This document shows, in pieces, positions 1-7,483 of a stretch of DNA of 64,000 nt; positions within the stretch are counted from its first letter, which is position 1; each line of letters starts with the position of its first letter. The translations under genes and the position numbers were made by a program. The notes below the pieces were generated by a model. That model searched no databases and had not been told where the DNA came from. It worked only from the letters and a program-made list of their open reading frames with translations. The DNA comes from Caulobacter sp. BK020 (GTDB lineage: Bacteria > Pseudomonadota > Alphaproteobacteria > Caulobacterales > Caulobacteraceae), in assembly GCF_004342605.1 (NCBI RefSeq), contig NZ_SLZL01000010.1:124001-188000 (forward strand). Direction: 5' to 3'.

Positions 1-696
1 CGAGACCTTCGCGCCCGGACGGTTGTAGCCGTAGAACGGACCGGCCGCGACGTCGTGGAAGAACTGGGCGCGGTTGGCGTTCTGGGCGGCGCGGAAGCCG
101 TCGAACACCTCGATCGGCAGGCCGCCCGGGTTCTTGTCGGACTTGACCATGATCGGCGGCACGGCGCCGATCAGCACCACCTTGGCCACCCGGCCCGGCT
201 TGGCGCGGGCGGCGTAGTGGATGGCCTCGCCGCCGCCGGTGGAGTGGCCCACGTGCACGGCGTTCTTCAGGTCCAGGTGGTCGGTCAGGGCGATGACGTC
301 GGCGGCGTAGGTGTCCATCTCGTTGCCGGTATCGGTCTGGGTCGACCGGCCGTGGCCGCGACGATCATGGGCGATGACCCGGAAGCCCTCGCCCAGGAAG
401 AACATCATCTGGGCGTCCCAGTCGTCGGCGCTGAGCGGCCAGCCGTGGTGGAACACGATCGGCTGGGCGGTCTTGGGACCCCAGTCCTTGTAGAAGATCT
501 GCACGCCGTCCTTGGTGGTGACGAAGCCGCTGCTCATTTTGGTGTCTCCTGGGGATTTGGACGAAGCCTGGGGCGTCGCCGCGGACGATGGGGCGGGCGC
601 GAGGGACGGCAGGACCGCCACCAGGGCCAGGCTGAGGCCGCTGACGACGACGCCGCGCCGCGAGGCGCCGTCCGGGTCGTTGGAAGATGTGGTCAT
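1..696 (-). CDS. Tat-exported alpha/beta hydrolase (non-haem chloroperoxidase/arylesterase type), 3' end cut by window
   Basis: The reading frame runs off the left edge, so the C-terminus is missing. The body is an alpha/beta hydrolase: oxyanion region [12 protein letters not shown], the strand/turn HDRRGHGRS, and the nucleophile elbow GHSTGGGE, whose Ser is the expected catalytic residue. This combination is typical of cofactor-free haloperoxidases and related esterases. A start at 537 gives the bare enzyme, but the same frame continues upstream to an ATG at 694-696 and adds a 53-residue leader. The leader contains SRRGVVVSG, a hydrophobic stretch and an Ala-rich cleavage region, which is a plausible twin-arginine signal peptide. 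I therefore chose 696 and infer periplasmic export in folded form. It is separated by 155 bp from the nag operon and may be transcribed independently. Substrate unknown. Confidence 0.8.
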   Translation of the reverse strand, partial: MTTSSNDPDGASRRGVVVSGLSLALVAVLPSLAPAPSSAATPQASSKSPGDTKMSSGFVTTKDGVQIFYKDWGPKTAQPIVFHHGWPLSADDWDAQMMFFLGEGFRVIAHDRRGHGRSTQTDTGNEMDTYAADVIALTDHLDLKNAVHVGHSTGGGEAIHYAARAKPGRVAKVVLIGAVPPIMVKSDKNPGGLPIEVFDGFRAAQNANRAQFFHDVAAGPFYGYNRPGAKVS

Positions 697-851
697 GCCC
701 CGCCCTCTCTGCCGGTCCGGCGGAATGGACCGCCAAGTTCGGGCCGGAGGCTAGGCCGTTCGCCGGCCCGGGGCTTGGACATGTCTGCCGTGACTTGAAG
801 GTTCTGCGCGCCTGACAGCGTTGGCGCCCAGGTCGTGCGCGGCGGGCGAGA

Positions 852-1568
852 TCAGCCTTCCGGGCGGAAAAAGGTGTTGGCCGTCAGCCGGCCCATGCGG
901 GGGTCGGCGCTGGCCGGGCGGTCGGCCAGCACGCCGGCGTGCAGCAGGTTGCTGGCGTAGACCACGATCCTGTTGAACCCCGGCGCCACCACGGCCGTCT
1001 GTTCGTAGTGGGCGTCGGAGGCCGTGATGTAGCCGCCCTGGCCGCCCGCGCCGTCGGCCAGCTCCTGGCGCACGGCCGCCAGATAGGCGGGACCGCGCGC
1101 GGGGTCGATCGCCTCGAACCCGGTGGCGCGGTGGCGATAGAAGGCCGTGCCGCCGTGCGGGGGGCCGCACAGATAATGCAGGATCGCCAGCTGCCCCGGC
1201 GCGGTGGTGTCGATGTGCGGCAGGCGCTGGGGCTGGGTCGCCTGGTCGGCCGGCAGGGTGGCCATCGACAGGGCGCAGGTGACGTGGGCGCGGCCGTCGA
1301 GCGGCGCGCCGAAGGTCGTCGCCAAATGCGGCCGCAGGGCGGAGATAAGCGCCTGGACATAGCCGGCCGGCGCGGGGGCCCGGACGCCGGGATAGAAGTT
1401 GGCGGCGGTCCGGACCGGCGCCAGCCTGGCCGTCTCGGCCGCGAACGCCACCAGGTCTTCCGCGCCCGTCAGCAGGCCGTCGATCACCAGCACGGGATGG
1501 CCTTCGCGGCCGATCCGCAGCGCCTCGACGCGCCGATCCGGACCTGGCGCGAAGGCGGGTCCGTTCAC
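852..1568 (-). CDS. DUF6445 family protein, dioxygenase-like
   Basis: A 238-residue protein that I recognise as the DUF6445 type, a family commonly found beside Trp-halogenase-like genes. Function is not established. Visible residues fit a 2-oxoglutarate/Fe(II) dioxygenase fold: an HxD pair at H118-I-D120 (LPHIDT), a glycine-rich GGTAFYRHR segment at about 139-147, a distal H210 (NLLHAGV) and an Arg at about 227 (GRLTANTFF). The H..R spacing matches a 2-oxoglutarate-binding site, but the assignment is inference. Its ATG overlaps the halogenase stop by 4 bases, so the two are translationally coupled. It is the last gene of the GlcNAc operon. No signal peptide, so cytoplasmic. Confidence 0.8.
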   Translation of the reverse strand: MNGPAFAPGPDRRVEALRIGREGHPVLVIDGLLTGAEDLVAFAAETARLAPVRTAANFYPGVRAPAPAGYVQALISALRPHLATTFGAPLDGRAHVTCALSMATLPADQATQPQRLPHIDTTAPGQLAILHYLCGPPHGGTAFYRHRATGFEAIDPARGPAYLAAVRQELADGAGGQGGYITASDAHYEQTAVVAPGFNRIVVYASNLLHAGVLADRPASADPRMGRLTANTFFRPEG

Positions 1569-3157
1569 CGCCGGGGCGCCTCGCCGGCCTCGGCCGTGGC
1601 CAGGCCGGGGGCCTGGGTCGAGAAGCCGCGCGTATAGATGTCGGTCAGCAGGGCGCGATGGTCGGGCAGGCTGGCGGCGGCGCGCAGGCCCGCTTCCCGC
1701 ACCCGCGCGAAGTCGGCCCGGGCCAGGTCGCCATGCACGTGGGCCGCCGGGTCGACGGTGGTCTCAAACCCCATGCCGTACAGAATGTACTGGTAATTGA
1801 AGTACTTGAAGCTCTCGTGCAGGTTCGGGAAGTCGAACACGTTGGGCGGCCGGTGCTTCCACATCGCCAGGTGGTCCAGCAGCGTCTCGGGGATCGAGGC
1901 CGGGTCGGCGTTGTCGGTCCAGAAGCGGTTGTCGGTGCGCTGGCTGAGGCAGTAGTGCAGCTTGATGAAGTCGATGGCCCGCAGGTAGCGGTCGGTCATG
2001 GCCGCGTTGAACTGGCGGGCGGCGGCGTCCATCCCGCCCCGGCGCGGCAGGTTGCGGGCCAGCATGTAGGCGGCGGCCTCGATCAGTACGACGCCGGTCG
2101 ATTCCAGCGGCTCCAGGAAGCCGCCGGACAGGCCCACCGCGACGCAGTTCCCGATCCAGTGCGCCTGGCGATGGCCGACCTTCAGCTTCAGCAGCCGGGG
2201 CGTCAGCCCGTCGCCGGCCCGGCCGACATAGCCGCGCAGCACCTGCTCGGCGCGCTCGTCGGTGGTGTGGCGGCTGGAATAGACATAGCCCGTGCCCCGG
2301 CGGTCGGGCAGGCCGATGTCCCAGGTCCAGCCGGCCTCGTGGGCGGTGGAGATCGTGGTCGTGGCCACCGGGGCGTCGGGGCGCTCGTAGGGGACTTGCA
2401 GGGCCAGGGCCCGGTCGACGAACAGGGTGTCGCCCCTGTCGATCCAGGCCGAGCCCATCGCCTCGCCGATCAGGGCCCCGGCGAAACCCGTGCAGTCGAC
2501 ATAGAGGTCGGCGACCAGGTCGCCGTGCTCGCGCGTCGTCACCGAGGCGATCGAACCGTCCTCGGCCTTGTTCACAGTCAGCACGTTGCCCAGCAGGTGC
2601 TTGACGCCCGTGGCCTTGCCGACCTCGCGCAGCAGGCTCGCCAGCTTGCCGGCGTCGAAATGGTAGGCGTAGGCCATCGGCCCGCCGTACTGCGGATCGT
2701 CCAGCCGCTTGGGCCCGCGCATCGCCTCGCAGACCTTGTCCTGCAAGGTGACGGCGTCGGAGAACGGGATGTCCCCCGCCTCGCCCATCAGCCAGTAGGG
2801 CGCCAGGTCCAGGCCGCCATTCAGCAGCCGGGGCTGGGCGAACGGGTGGTAGTAATGGCTGTGGACCCCGTCCCTCGGCGCGGTCTTCCAGTCGACGAAC
2901 CTGATGCCCTGCTTGAAGGCCGCTCCGGCCTCGCGCATGAACCGCGCCTCGTCGACGCCCAGCGTGCGCATGGTGTTCTGGATGGTCGGGAACGTGCCCT
3001 CGCCCACCCCGATGATGCCGATCTCGCTGGACTCGATCAGGGTGATGCGCACCCCGTCCGGCCGGGTCGAGCCCAGCCGCCGGGCCAGGTAGGCGGCGGT
3101 CATCCACCCGGCCGTGCCGCCGCCGACGATCAGGATGTCGTTGATCGCCTGGCTCAT
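1565..3157 (-). CDS. Flavin-dependent tryptophan-halogenase-like protein
   Basis: 530 residues, the usual length for the PrnA/RebH family. FAD-binding GGGTAGW lies at 12-18. The catalytic Lys equivalent is K82 in AAFKQGIRF, the flavin-halogenase signature appears as WTWDIGL at 277-283, and EPLEST at about 349-354 includes the expected catalytic Glu at about 352. Key residues are therefore intact, so halogenating or related FADH2-dependent chemistry is possible; the substrate need not be free tryptophan. Start chosen at the ATG at 3157 (MSQAINDILIVGGG) because the FAD motif follows at once; the frame stays open further upstream only because it reads through nagE out of frame. It sits 4 bp after nagE and overlaps DUF6445 by 4 bases, so it belongs to the sugar operon. 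No flavin reductase was seen in the window. Confidence 0.88.
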   Translation of the reverse strand: MSQAINDILIVGGGTAGWMTAAYLARRLGSTRPDGVRITLIESSEIGIIGVGEGTFPTIQNTMRTLGVDEARFMREAGAAFKQGIRFVDWKTAPRDGVHSHYYHPFAQPRLLNGGLDLAPYWLMGEAGDIPFSDAVTLQDKVCEAMRGPKRLDDPQYGGPMAYAYHFDAGKLASLLREVGKATGVKHLLGNVLTVNKAEDGSIASVTTREHGDLVADLYVDCTGFAGALIGEAMGSAWIDRGDTLFVDRALALQVPYERPDAPVATTTISTAHEAGWTWDIGLPDRRGTGYVYSSRHTTDERAEQVLRGYVGRAGDGLTPRLLKLKVGHRQAHWIGNCVAVGLSGGFLEPLESTGVVLIEAAAYMLARNLPRRGGMDAAARQFNAAMTDRYLRAIDFIKLHYCLSQRTDNRFWTDNADPASIPETLLDHLAMWKHRPPNVFDFPNLHESFKYFNYQYILYGMGFETTVDPAAHVHGDLARADFARVREAGLRAAASLPDHRALLTDIYTRGFSTQAPGLATAEAGEAPRR

Positions 3158-3161
3158 GGCC

Positions 3162-4922
3162 TCACCCCGGCAGCAGGCAGCGCACCGCCTCGCCGATACG
3201 CTCGGCGTCAGGACCCAGCACCACGTGCACGGCGCGGGCGCCGACCCGGACGACGCCGCGCGAGTCCAGGGCCGCCAGGGCCGCCTCGTCGACGGCGGCG
3301 TTGTCGCGCACCACCAGCCGCAGGCGGCTGGAGCAGGCCCCGACCGCCTCGACATTGGCCAGGCCGCCCAGGGCGCCGACCAGGGCCTCGGCCCGGGCGT
3401 CGTCGGCGGCGGTCGGCAGGGCGACCGGGGCCGCGGCCTTGGCGACGGCGGGCTTCACCGGCGCCGGTGCGGAGACGGCGCCTCCAGCCATCGCGGCGCG
3501 GATCTCGCCGGCCACGCCGTCGGCGATCGGGCCGAGCACCACCTGCAGGGCCTTGTCCGAGGGCTTGACGATCCCGCGCGCGCCCAGGGCCTTCAGGGCC
3601 GGTTCGCTGACCGCGCCCTGGTCGGCGACGATCAGGCGCAGGCGGGTGGTGCAGGCGTCGACCGAGACCAGGTTGGCCGCCCCGCCCAGGGCCGCGACGA
3701 AGTCGGCCCCGCGCCCGCCGCCCGTGGTCGCCGCCTCGGCCGAGACCACGTCGTCGGCCTCGCGCCCCGGGGTCTTCAGGTCGAACTTGACGATGAAGAA
3801 GCGGAACAGGCCGTAATAGACGGCCGCGTACAGCGCCCCCAGCGGCAGCAGCCACAGCGGATGGGTGGCCTTGCCGAAGTTCAGCACATAGTCGAACAGC
3901 CCAGCCGAGAAGGTGAAGCCCAGCTTGATGTCCAGGGCGTTCATCGCCGCCATGGCCACGCCGGTCAGCACCGCGTGCACCGCATAGAGCAGCGGGGCCA
4001 GGAACATGAACGAGAACTCGATCGGCTCGGTCACCCCGGTCAGGAACGAGGTCAGGGCCAGCGAGGTCAGCATGCCGCCGACCGCCTTTTTCTTCTCCGG
4101 CCGGGCCGTGTGGTACATGGCCAGGCACGCGGCGGGCAGGCCGAACATCATCACCGGGAAGAACCCGCTCATGAAGCCGCCGGCGCTGGGGTCGTCGGCG
4201 AAGAAGCGCCGCAGGTCGCCGGTCGCGCCGTGATAGTCGCCGATCACGAACCAGGCGATGTTGTTGAGGATGTGGTGCAGGCCGGTGACGATCAGGATCC
4301 GGTTCAGGAAGCCATAGACCAGCAGGCCGAACTCGCCCGAGCCGACGATGGCCCGGCTGGCCCCGTCGACCGCGCCGTTGATGCCGTCATAGCCCAGGCC
4401 GATCAACACCGCGATCAGCAGGCCCGCCAGGCCGCTGACGATCGGCACGAAGCGCCGGCCGCTGAAGAAGGCCAGGTATTCGGGCAGCTTGAAGGTCGAG
4501 AAGCGGTTGTAGAACATCCCGCCGACCAGGCCCGAGGCGATGCCGATCGGTACGCTGAGCTTGGCCAGGGCCTTGGCCTTGTAGGCGGCCGAGGCCAGGT
4601 CGGCGTGAGCCTTGATCAGGCCGGCCGTGACGTCCGGCGGCACGTGCAGCAGGGCCTTGGCGCCCTCGGTGGCGATCAGGAAGCAGACCACGCCGGCCAG
4701 GCCGGCCGCGCCGTTGTTCTCCTTGGCGAAGCCGACGGCGACGCCGATGGCGAACAGCAGGCCGAGGTTGGAGAAGATCGCGTCGCCGGCCGCGGCCACG
4801 AAGGCGATGTTCAGCAGGTCCGGCTGGCCCAGCCGCAGCAGCAGTCCGGCCACCGGCAGGACGGCGATCGGCAGCATCAGGGCCCGGCCCAGGGGCTGGA
4901 GGAATTCGAGCGGGGACTTCAT
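3162..4922 (-). CDS. nagE: PTS N-acetylglucosamine permease, IIC-IIB-IIB
   Basis: 586 residues. The N-terminal two thirds (about 1-370) is a PTS glucose/GlcNAc-type IIC membrane domain, starting MKSPLEFLQPLGRALMLPIA and with the conserved TEPIEFSFMFLAPLLY loop. It is followed by two IIB domains: phosphocysteine candidates C424 (VDACTTRLRL) and C530 (VGACSSRLRL), each with the downstream VVLGP strand. E. coli NagE instead carries one IIB and a IIA; here IIA is on the neighbouring NagF. It imports GlcNAc across the inner membrane and phosphorylates it to GlcNAc-6-P. The start lies 5 bp after the nagF stop and the next gene begins 4 bp downstream. The ATG at 4922 was chosen because the IIC family N-terminus begins there. 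Confidence 0.93.
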   Translation of the reverse strand: MKSPLEFLQPLGRALMLPIAVLPVAGLLLRLGQPDLLNIAFVAAAGDAIFSNLGLLFAIGVAVGFAKENNGAAGLAGVVCFLIATEGAKALLHVPPDVTAGLIKAHADLASAAYKAKALAKLSVPIGIASGLVGGMFYNRFSTFKLPEYLAFFSGRRFVPIVSGLAGLLIAVLIGLGYDGINGAVDGASRAIVGSGEFGLLVYGFLNRILIVTGLHHILNNIAWFVIGDYHGATGDLRRFFADDPSAGGFMSGFFPVMMFGLPAACLAMYHTARPEKKKAVGGMLTSLALTSFLTGVTEPIEFSFMFLAPLLYAVHAVLTGVAMAAMNALDIKLGFTFSAGLFDYVLNFGKATHPLWLLPLGALYAAVYYGLFRFFIVKFDLKTPGREADDVVSAEAATTGGGRGADFVAALGGAANLVSVDACTTRLRLIVADQGAVSEPALKALGARGIVKPSDKALQVVLGPIADGVAGEIRAAMAGGAVSAPAPVKPAVAKAAAPVALPTAADDARAEALVGALGGLANVEAVGACSSRLRLVVRDNAAVDEAALAALDSRGVVRVGARAVHVVLGPDAERIGEAVRCLLPG

Positions 4923-4927
4923 CGCTT

Positions 4928-7456
4928 TTAGGCTCCAACCTTCGAATGGAAGGCTTTGCAAAGATCTCGGACCGCCTCGGGCGAGGTCTGGTCCAGCGCC
5001 TGGCGGGCCAGGGCCTGGCAGGCTTCGACGTTCAGGGCGCGGACCAGGGCCTTGACCTCCGGCACAGTGGCGGCCGTGGCCGACAGCTCGGTGACGCCCA
5101 GCCCGACCAGCACCGGCACGGCGACCAGGTCGGAGGCCAGGCCGCCGCAGACGCCGACCCAGCGGTGGTGCTTGGCGGCGCCGGCGCAGGTCTGGGCGAT
5201 CATCCGCAGCACCGCCGGGTGCAGGGCGTCGATGCGGGCGGCCAGCTCCGGATTGCCCCGGTCCATGGCCAGCACGTACTGGGTCAGGTCGTTGGTGCCC
5301 ACGGACAGGAAGTCGGCCTCGGCGGCCAGCAGGTCGGCGGTGACGGCCGCGGCCGGGGTTTCGATCATCACCCCCAGCTCGACCCGCTCGGTGATCTCCA
5401 GTTCGCGCTTGGCCTCCTCCAGCACGGCGCGGACGGCGCGCAGCTCGTCGAGGCTGGCGATCATCGGGACCATGATCCTGCACTGACCCAGTGGCTTGAC
5501 CCGCAGGATGGCCCGCAGCTGGGTCTTCAGCAGGTGCGGCCGCCACAGCGAGACACGCACGCCGCGCAGGCCCAGGGCCGGGTTCTCCTCGGCCGGGATC
5601 GGCAGGTAGGGCGCGGCCTTGTCGCCGCCGACGTCCAGGGTGCGGATGATCAGCGGACGGCCGTCCAGGGCCGAGGCGATGGCCTGGTACTGGCGGGCCT
5701 GCTCATCCTCGTCGGGCGGGGTCTCGCGCTCCAGGAACAGGAACTCGGTGCGCAGCAGGCCCGAGCCCTCGGCGCCGTTGGCGGCGGCGGCCAGGGCGTC
5801 GTTCAGCGAGCCGACATTGCCGAACACCTCGATCCGCGTCCCGTCGGCGGTGCGGCTTTCCTGGTGGGCGGCGGCCTTGGCGGCGGCCTTGCGCTCGTGG
5901 CGGGCGGCGATGGCGGTCTGGGCGTCGGCCAGCTGGCCGGCGTCCGGCCCGACCCGGAGCGTGCCGTTCTCGGCGTCGAGGATCAGGCTGGCGCCCTCGG
6001 TGACGTCCAGCACGCCCGGACCGGCGGCGACGATGGCCGGGATGCCCATGGCGGCGGCCAGGATGGCCACGTGCGAGGTCGGCCCGCCCTTGGCGGTGCA
6101 GAAGCCCGCCACCTGGCCGGCCTCGACGCCCATCAGCTGCGAGGGCAGCAGTTCGTCGGCCAGCAGGATGGCGCCGGGCGGCAGGGCGCGGGCCTCATCC
6201 TCCTCGCCGCTCAGGGCGCGCAGCACCTGGCGCTCCAGGTCGATCAGGTCGTCGACCCGCTCGGCCAGCCGCCGGTCGCCCAGGCCGCGCAGGGCCTCGA
6301 CATAGCCGCCGACCGCGCGCCGCCAGGCGAAGCCGGCGCTCTTGCCCTCGGCGATCAGCCGGTGGGCCGAGGCGGTCAGTTCGGGATCCTCCAGGAAGGC
6401 CAGGTGGGCGCCGAGGATGGCCTTGCGGGCGGTGTCGCCCCCCAAGGCGCTTTGGGCCGCGGCCTGCTCGATCCGGGCCCGCACCTGGGCCAGGGCGCTC
6501 TCAAGAGCGGCGCGCTCGACGCCCGCGCCGGCGCCGGCCTCGACCACCGCGATGTCGCTGGACACGAAGCGCACGGCCTGGCCGATCGCCAGCCCCGGCG
6601 CGGCCATCACCCCGCGCAGCAGGCCCGGCTCGCTGGGCGGCGCGACACGGACGGCCTCGACCACGGCGGCCGGGGCGGCGGCCGGCGGCGGGGCCGCGCC
6701 CTCGCCCATGCCGCCCTCGATCAGCTCGACGACGGCGGCGACGGCGAAGTCGGCGTCCGGGCCGCTGGCCACCACGCTGATGCGGTCGCCGTGGCGGATG
6801 GCCAGGGACATCACCCCGACCGGGCTCTTGGCGCTGGCCCGGCGGTTGACCGCGACCAGGGCGACCTCCGAGGCGAACTTGCGAGCGGTCTCGGCGATGC
6901 GGGCGGCGGGCCGGGCGTGGACGCCGTGCTGCAAGGGGACAATGACCTCGCGCGACACCTCGCCCTCGGCGACGGCCAGGGTCGCGCCGGCTCCGGCGAT
7001 CGGGGCCAGCTCCATCAGGAAGTCGCCGACCGCGGCGGCGTGGTCCTGCTCGCGGCGGACGATCTGGAAGGCGTCGGGATTGGTGATCACCACCGGAGTG
7101 ATCAGGCTCTTGGCGCGTTGCGACAGCAGGTCCAGGTCGAAGCTGATCAGCTTGTCGCCGGCCTTGACCGCGTCGCCGTCCTTGACGTGGACCTCGAAGC
7201 CCTCGCCGCCCAGTCCGACGGTCTCCAGCCCTACGTGCATCAGGATCTCGGCGCCGTTGCCGGCCCGCAGGGTGACGGCGTGGCGCGTGGCGTGCACGGA
7301 GATCACCCGTCCGTCGCAGGGGGCGTGCAGGGTCGAGCCCAGCGGGTCGATGGCCAGGCCGTCGCCCAGCATGCGCTCGGCGAACACGGCGTCGGGCGTC
7401 TCGTCCAGCGGGGCGATCCAGCCCTTGAGCGGCGAGGACAGTACGAGATTGGGCAC
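4928..7456 (-). CDS. nagF: Multidomain phosphoryl-transfer protein IIA-HPr-EI
   Basis: 842 residues in three modules. IIA of the glucose type (about 1-150) has its phosphohistidine at H74 in ILMHVGLETV. HPr (about 170-255) has H180 in GVHARPAA and the later SPVGVMSLA helix. Enzyme I (about 280-842) has H462 in GGPTSHVAILA and the PEP-site CGG segment near residue 770 (GVCGGLASD). It moves phosphate from PEP to NagE in the cytoplasm, so uptake is self-contained and independent of a general PTS. It lies 27 bp downstream of the hexosaminidase and 5 bp upstream of nagE in one operon. All three phosphorylation sites are present. Confidence 0.94.
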   Translation of the reverse strand: MPNLVLSSPLKGWIAPLDETPDAVFAERMLGDGLAIDPLGSTLHAPCDGRVISVHATRHAVTLRAGNGAEILMHVGLETVGLGGEGFEVHVKDGDAVKAGDKLISFDLDLLSQRAKSLITPVVITNPDAFQIVRREQDHAAAVGDFLMELAPIAGAGATLAVAEGEVSREVIVPLQHGVHARPAARIAETARKFASEVALVAVNRRASAKSPVGVMSLAIRHGDRISVVASGPDADFAVAAVVELIEGGMGEGAAPPPAAAPAAVVEAVRVAPPSEPGLLRGVMAAPGLAIGQAVRFVSSDIAVVEAGAGAGVERAALESALAQVRARIEQAAAQSALGGDTARKAILGAHLAFLEDPELTASAHRLIAEGKSAGFAWRRAVGGYVEALRGLGDRRLAERVDDLIDLERQVLRALSGEEDEARALPPGAILLADELLPSQLMGVEAGQVAGFCTAKGGPTSHVAILAAAMGIPAIVAAGPGVLDVTEGASLILDAENGTLRVGPDAGQLADAQTAIAARHERKAAAKAAAHQESRTADGTRIEVFGNVGSLNDALAAAANGAEGSGLLRTEFLFLERETPPDEDEQARQYQAIASALDGRPLIIRTLDVGGDKAAPYLPIPAEENPALGLRGVRVSLWRPHLLKTQLRAILRVKPLGQCRIMVPMIASLDELRAVRAVLEEAKRELEITERVELGVMIETPAAAVTADLLAAEADFLSVGTNDLTQYVLAMDRGNPELAARIDALHPAVLRMIAQTCAGAAKHHRWVGVCGGLASDLVAVPVLVGLGVTELSATAATVPEVKALVRALNVEACQALARQALDQTSPEAVRDLCKAFHSKVGA

Positions 7457-7483
7457 CGATACGCTTCCTGCTTCTTGGAGGGT

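Noticed and set aside
1658-3568. A 636-codon plus-strand open frame over the halogenase and nagE genes
   Set aside because: It lies antisense to two clear genes and encodes Arg/Gly/Pro/His-rich sequence with no domain. Long antisense frames are expected at this GC content. The same holds for the long plus-strand frames at 4946-8179, 8210-10051, 10559-12754, 16626-19373, 24176-26578, 27411-29345 and 48357-50963.
4922-5546. An apparent long N-terminal extension of NagE to 5546
   Set aside because: The extra part reads nagF DNA in another frame as Ala/Gly/Arg-rich sequence, and the IIC domain begins exactly at the ATG at 4922. Similar false extensions were rejected for the halogenase (3355), PstS (51032), the glycine-zipper protein (63857) and the PhyH protein (40298).
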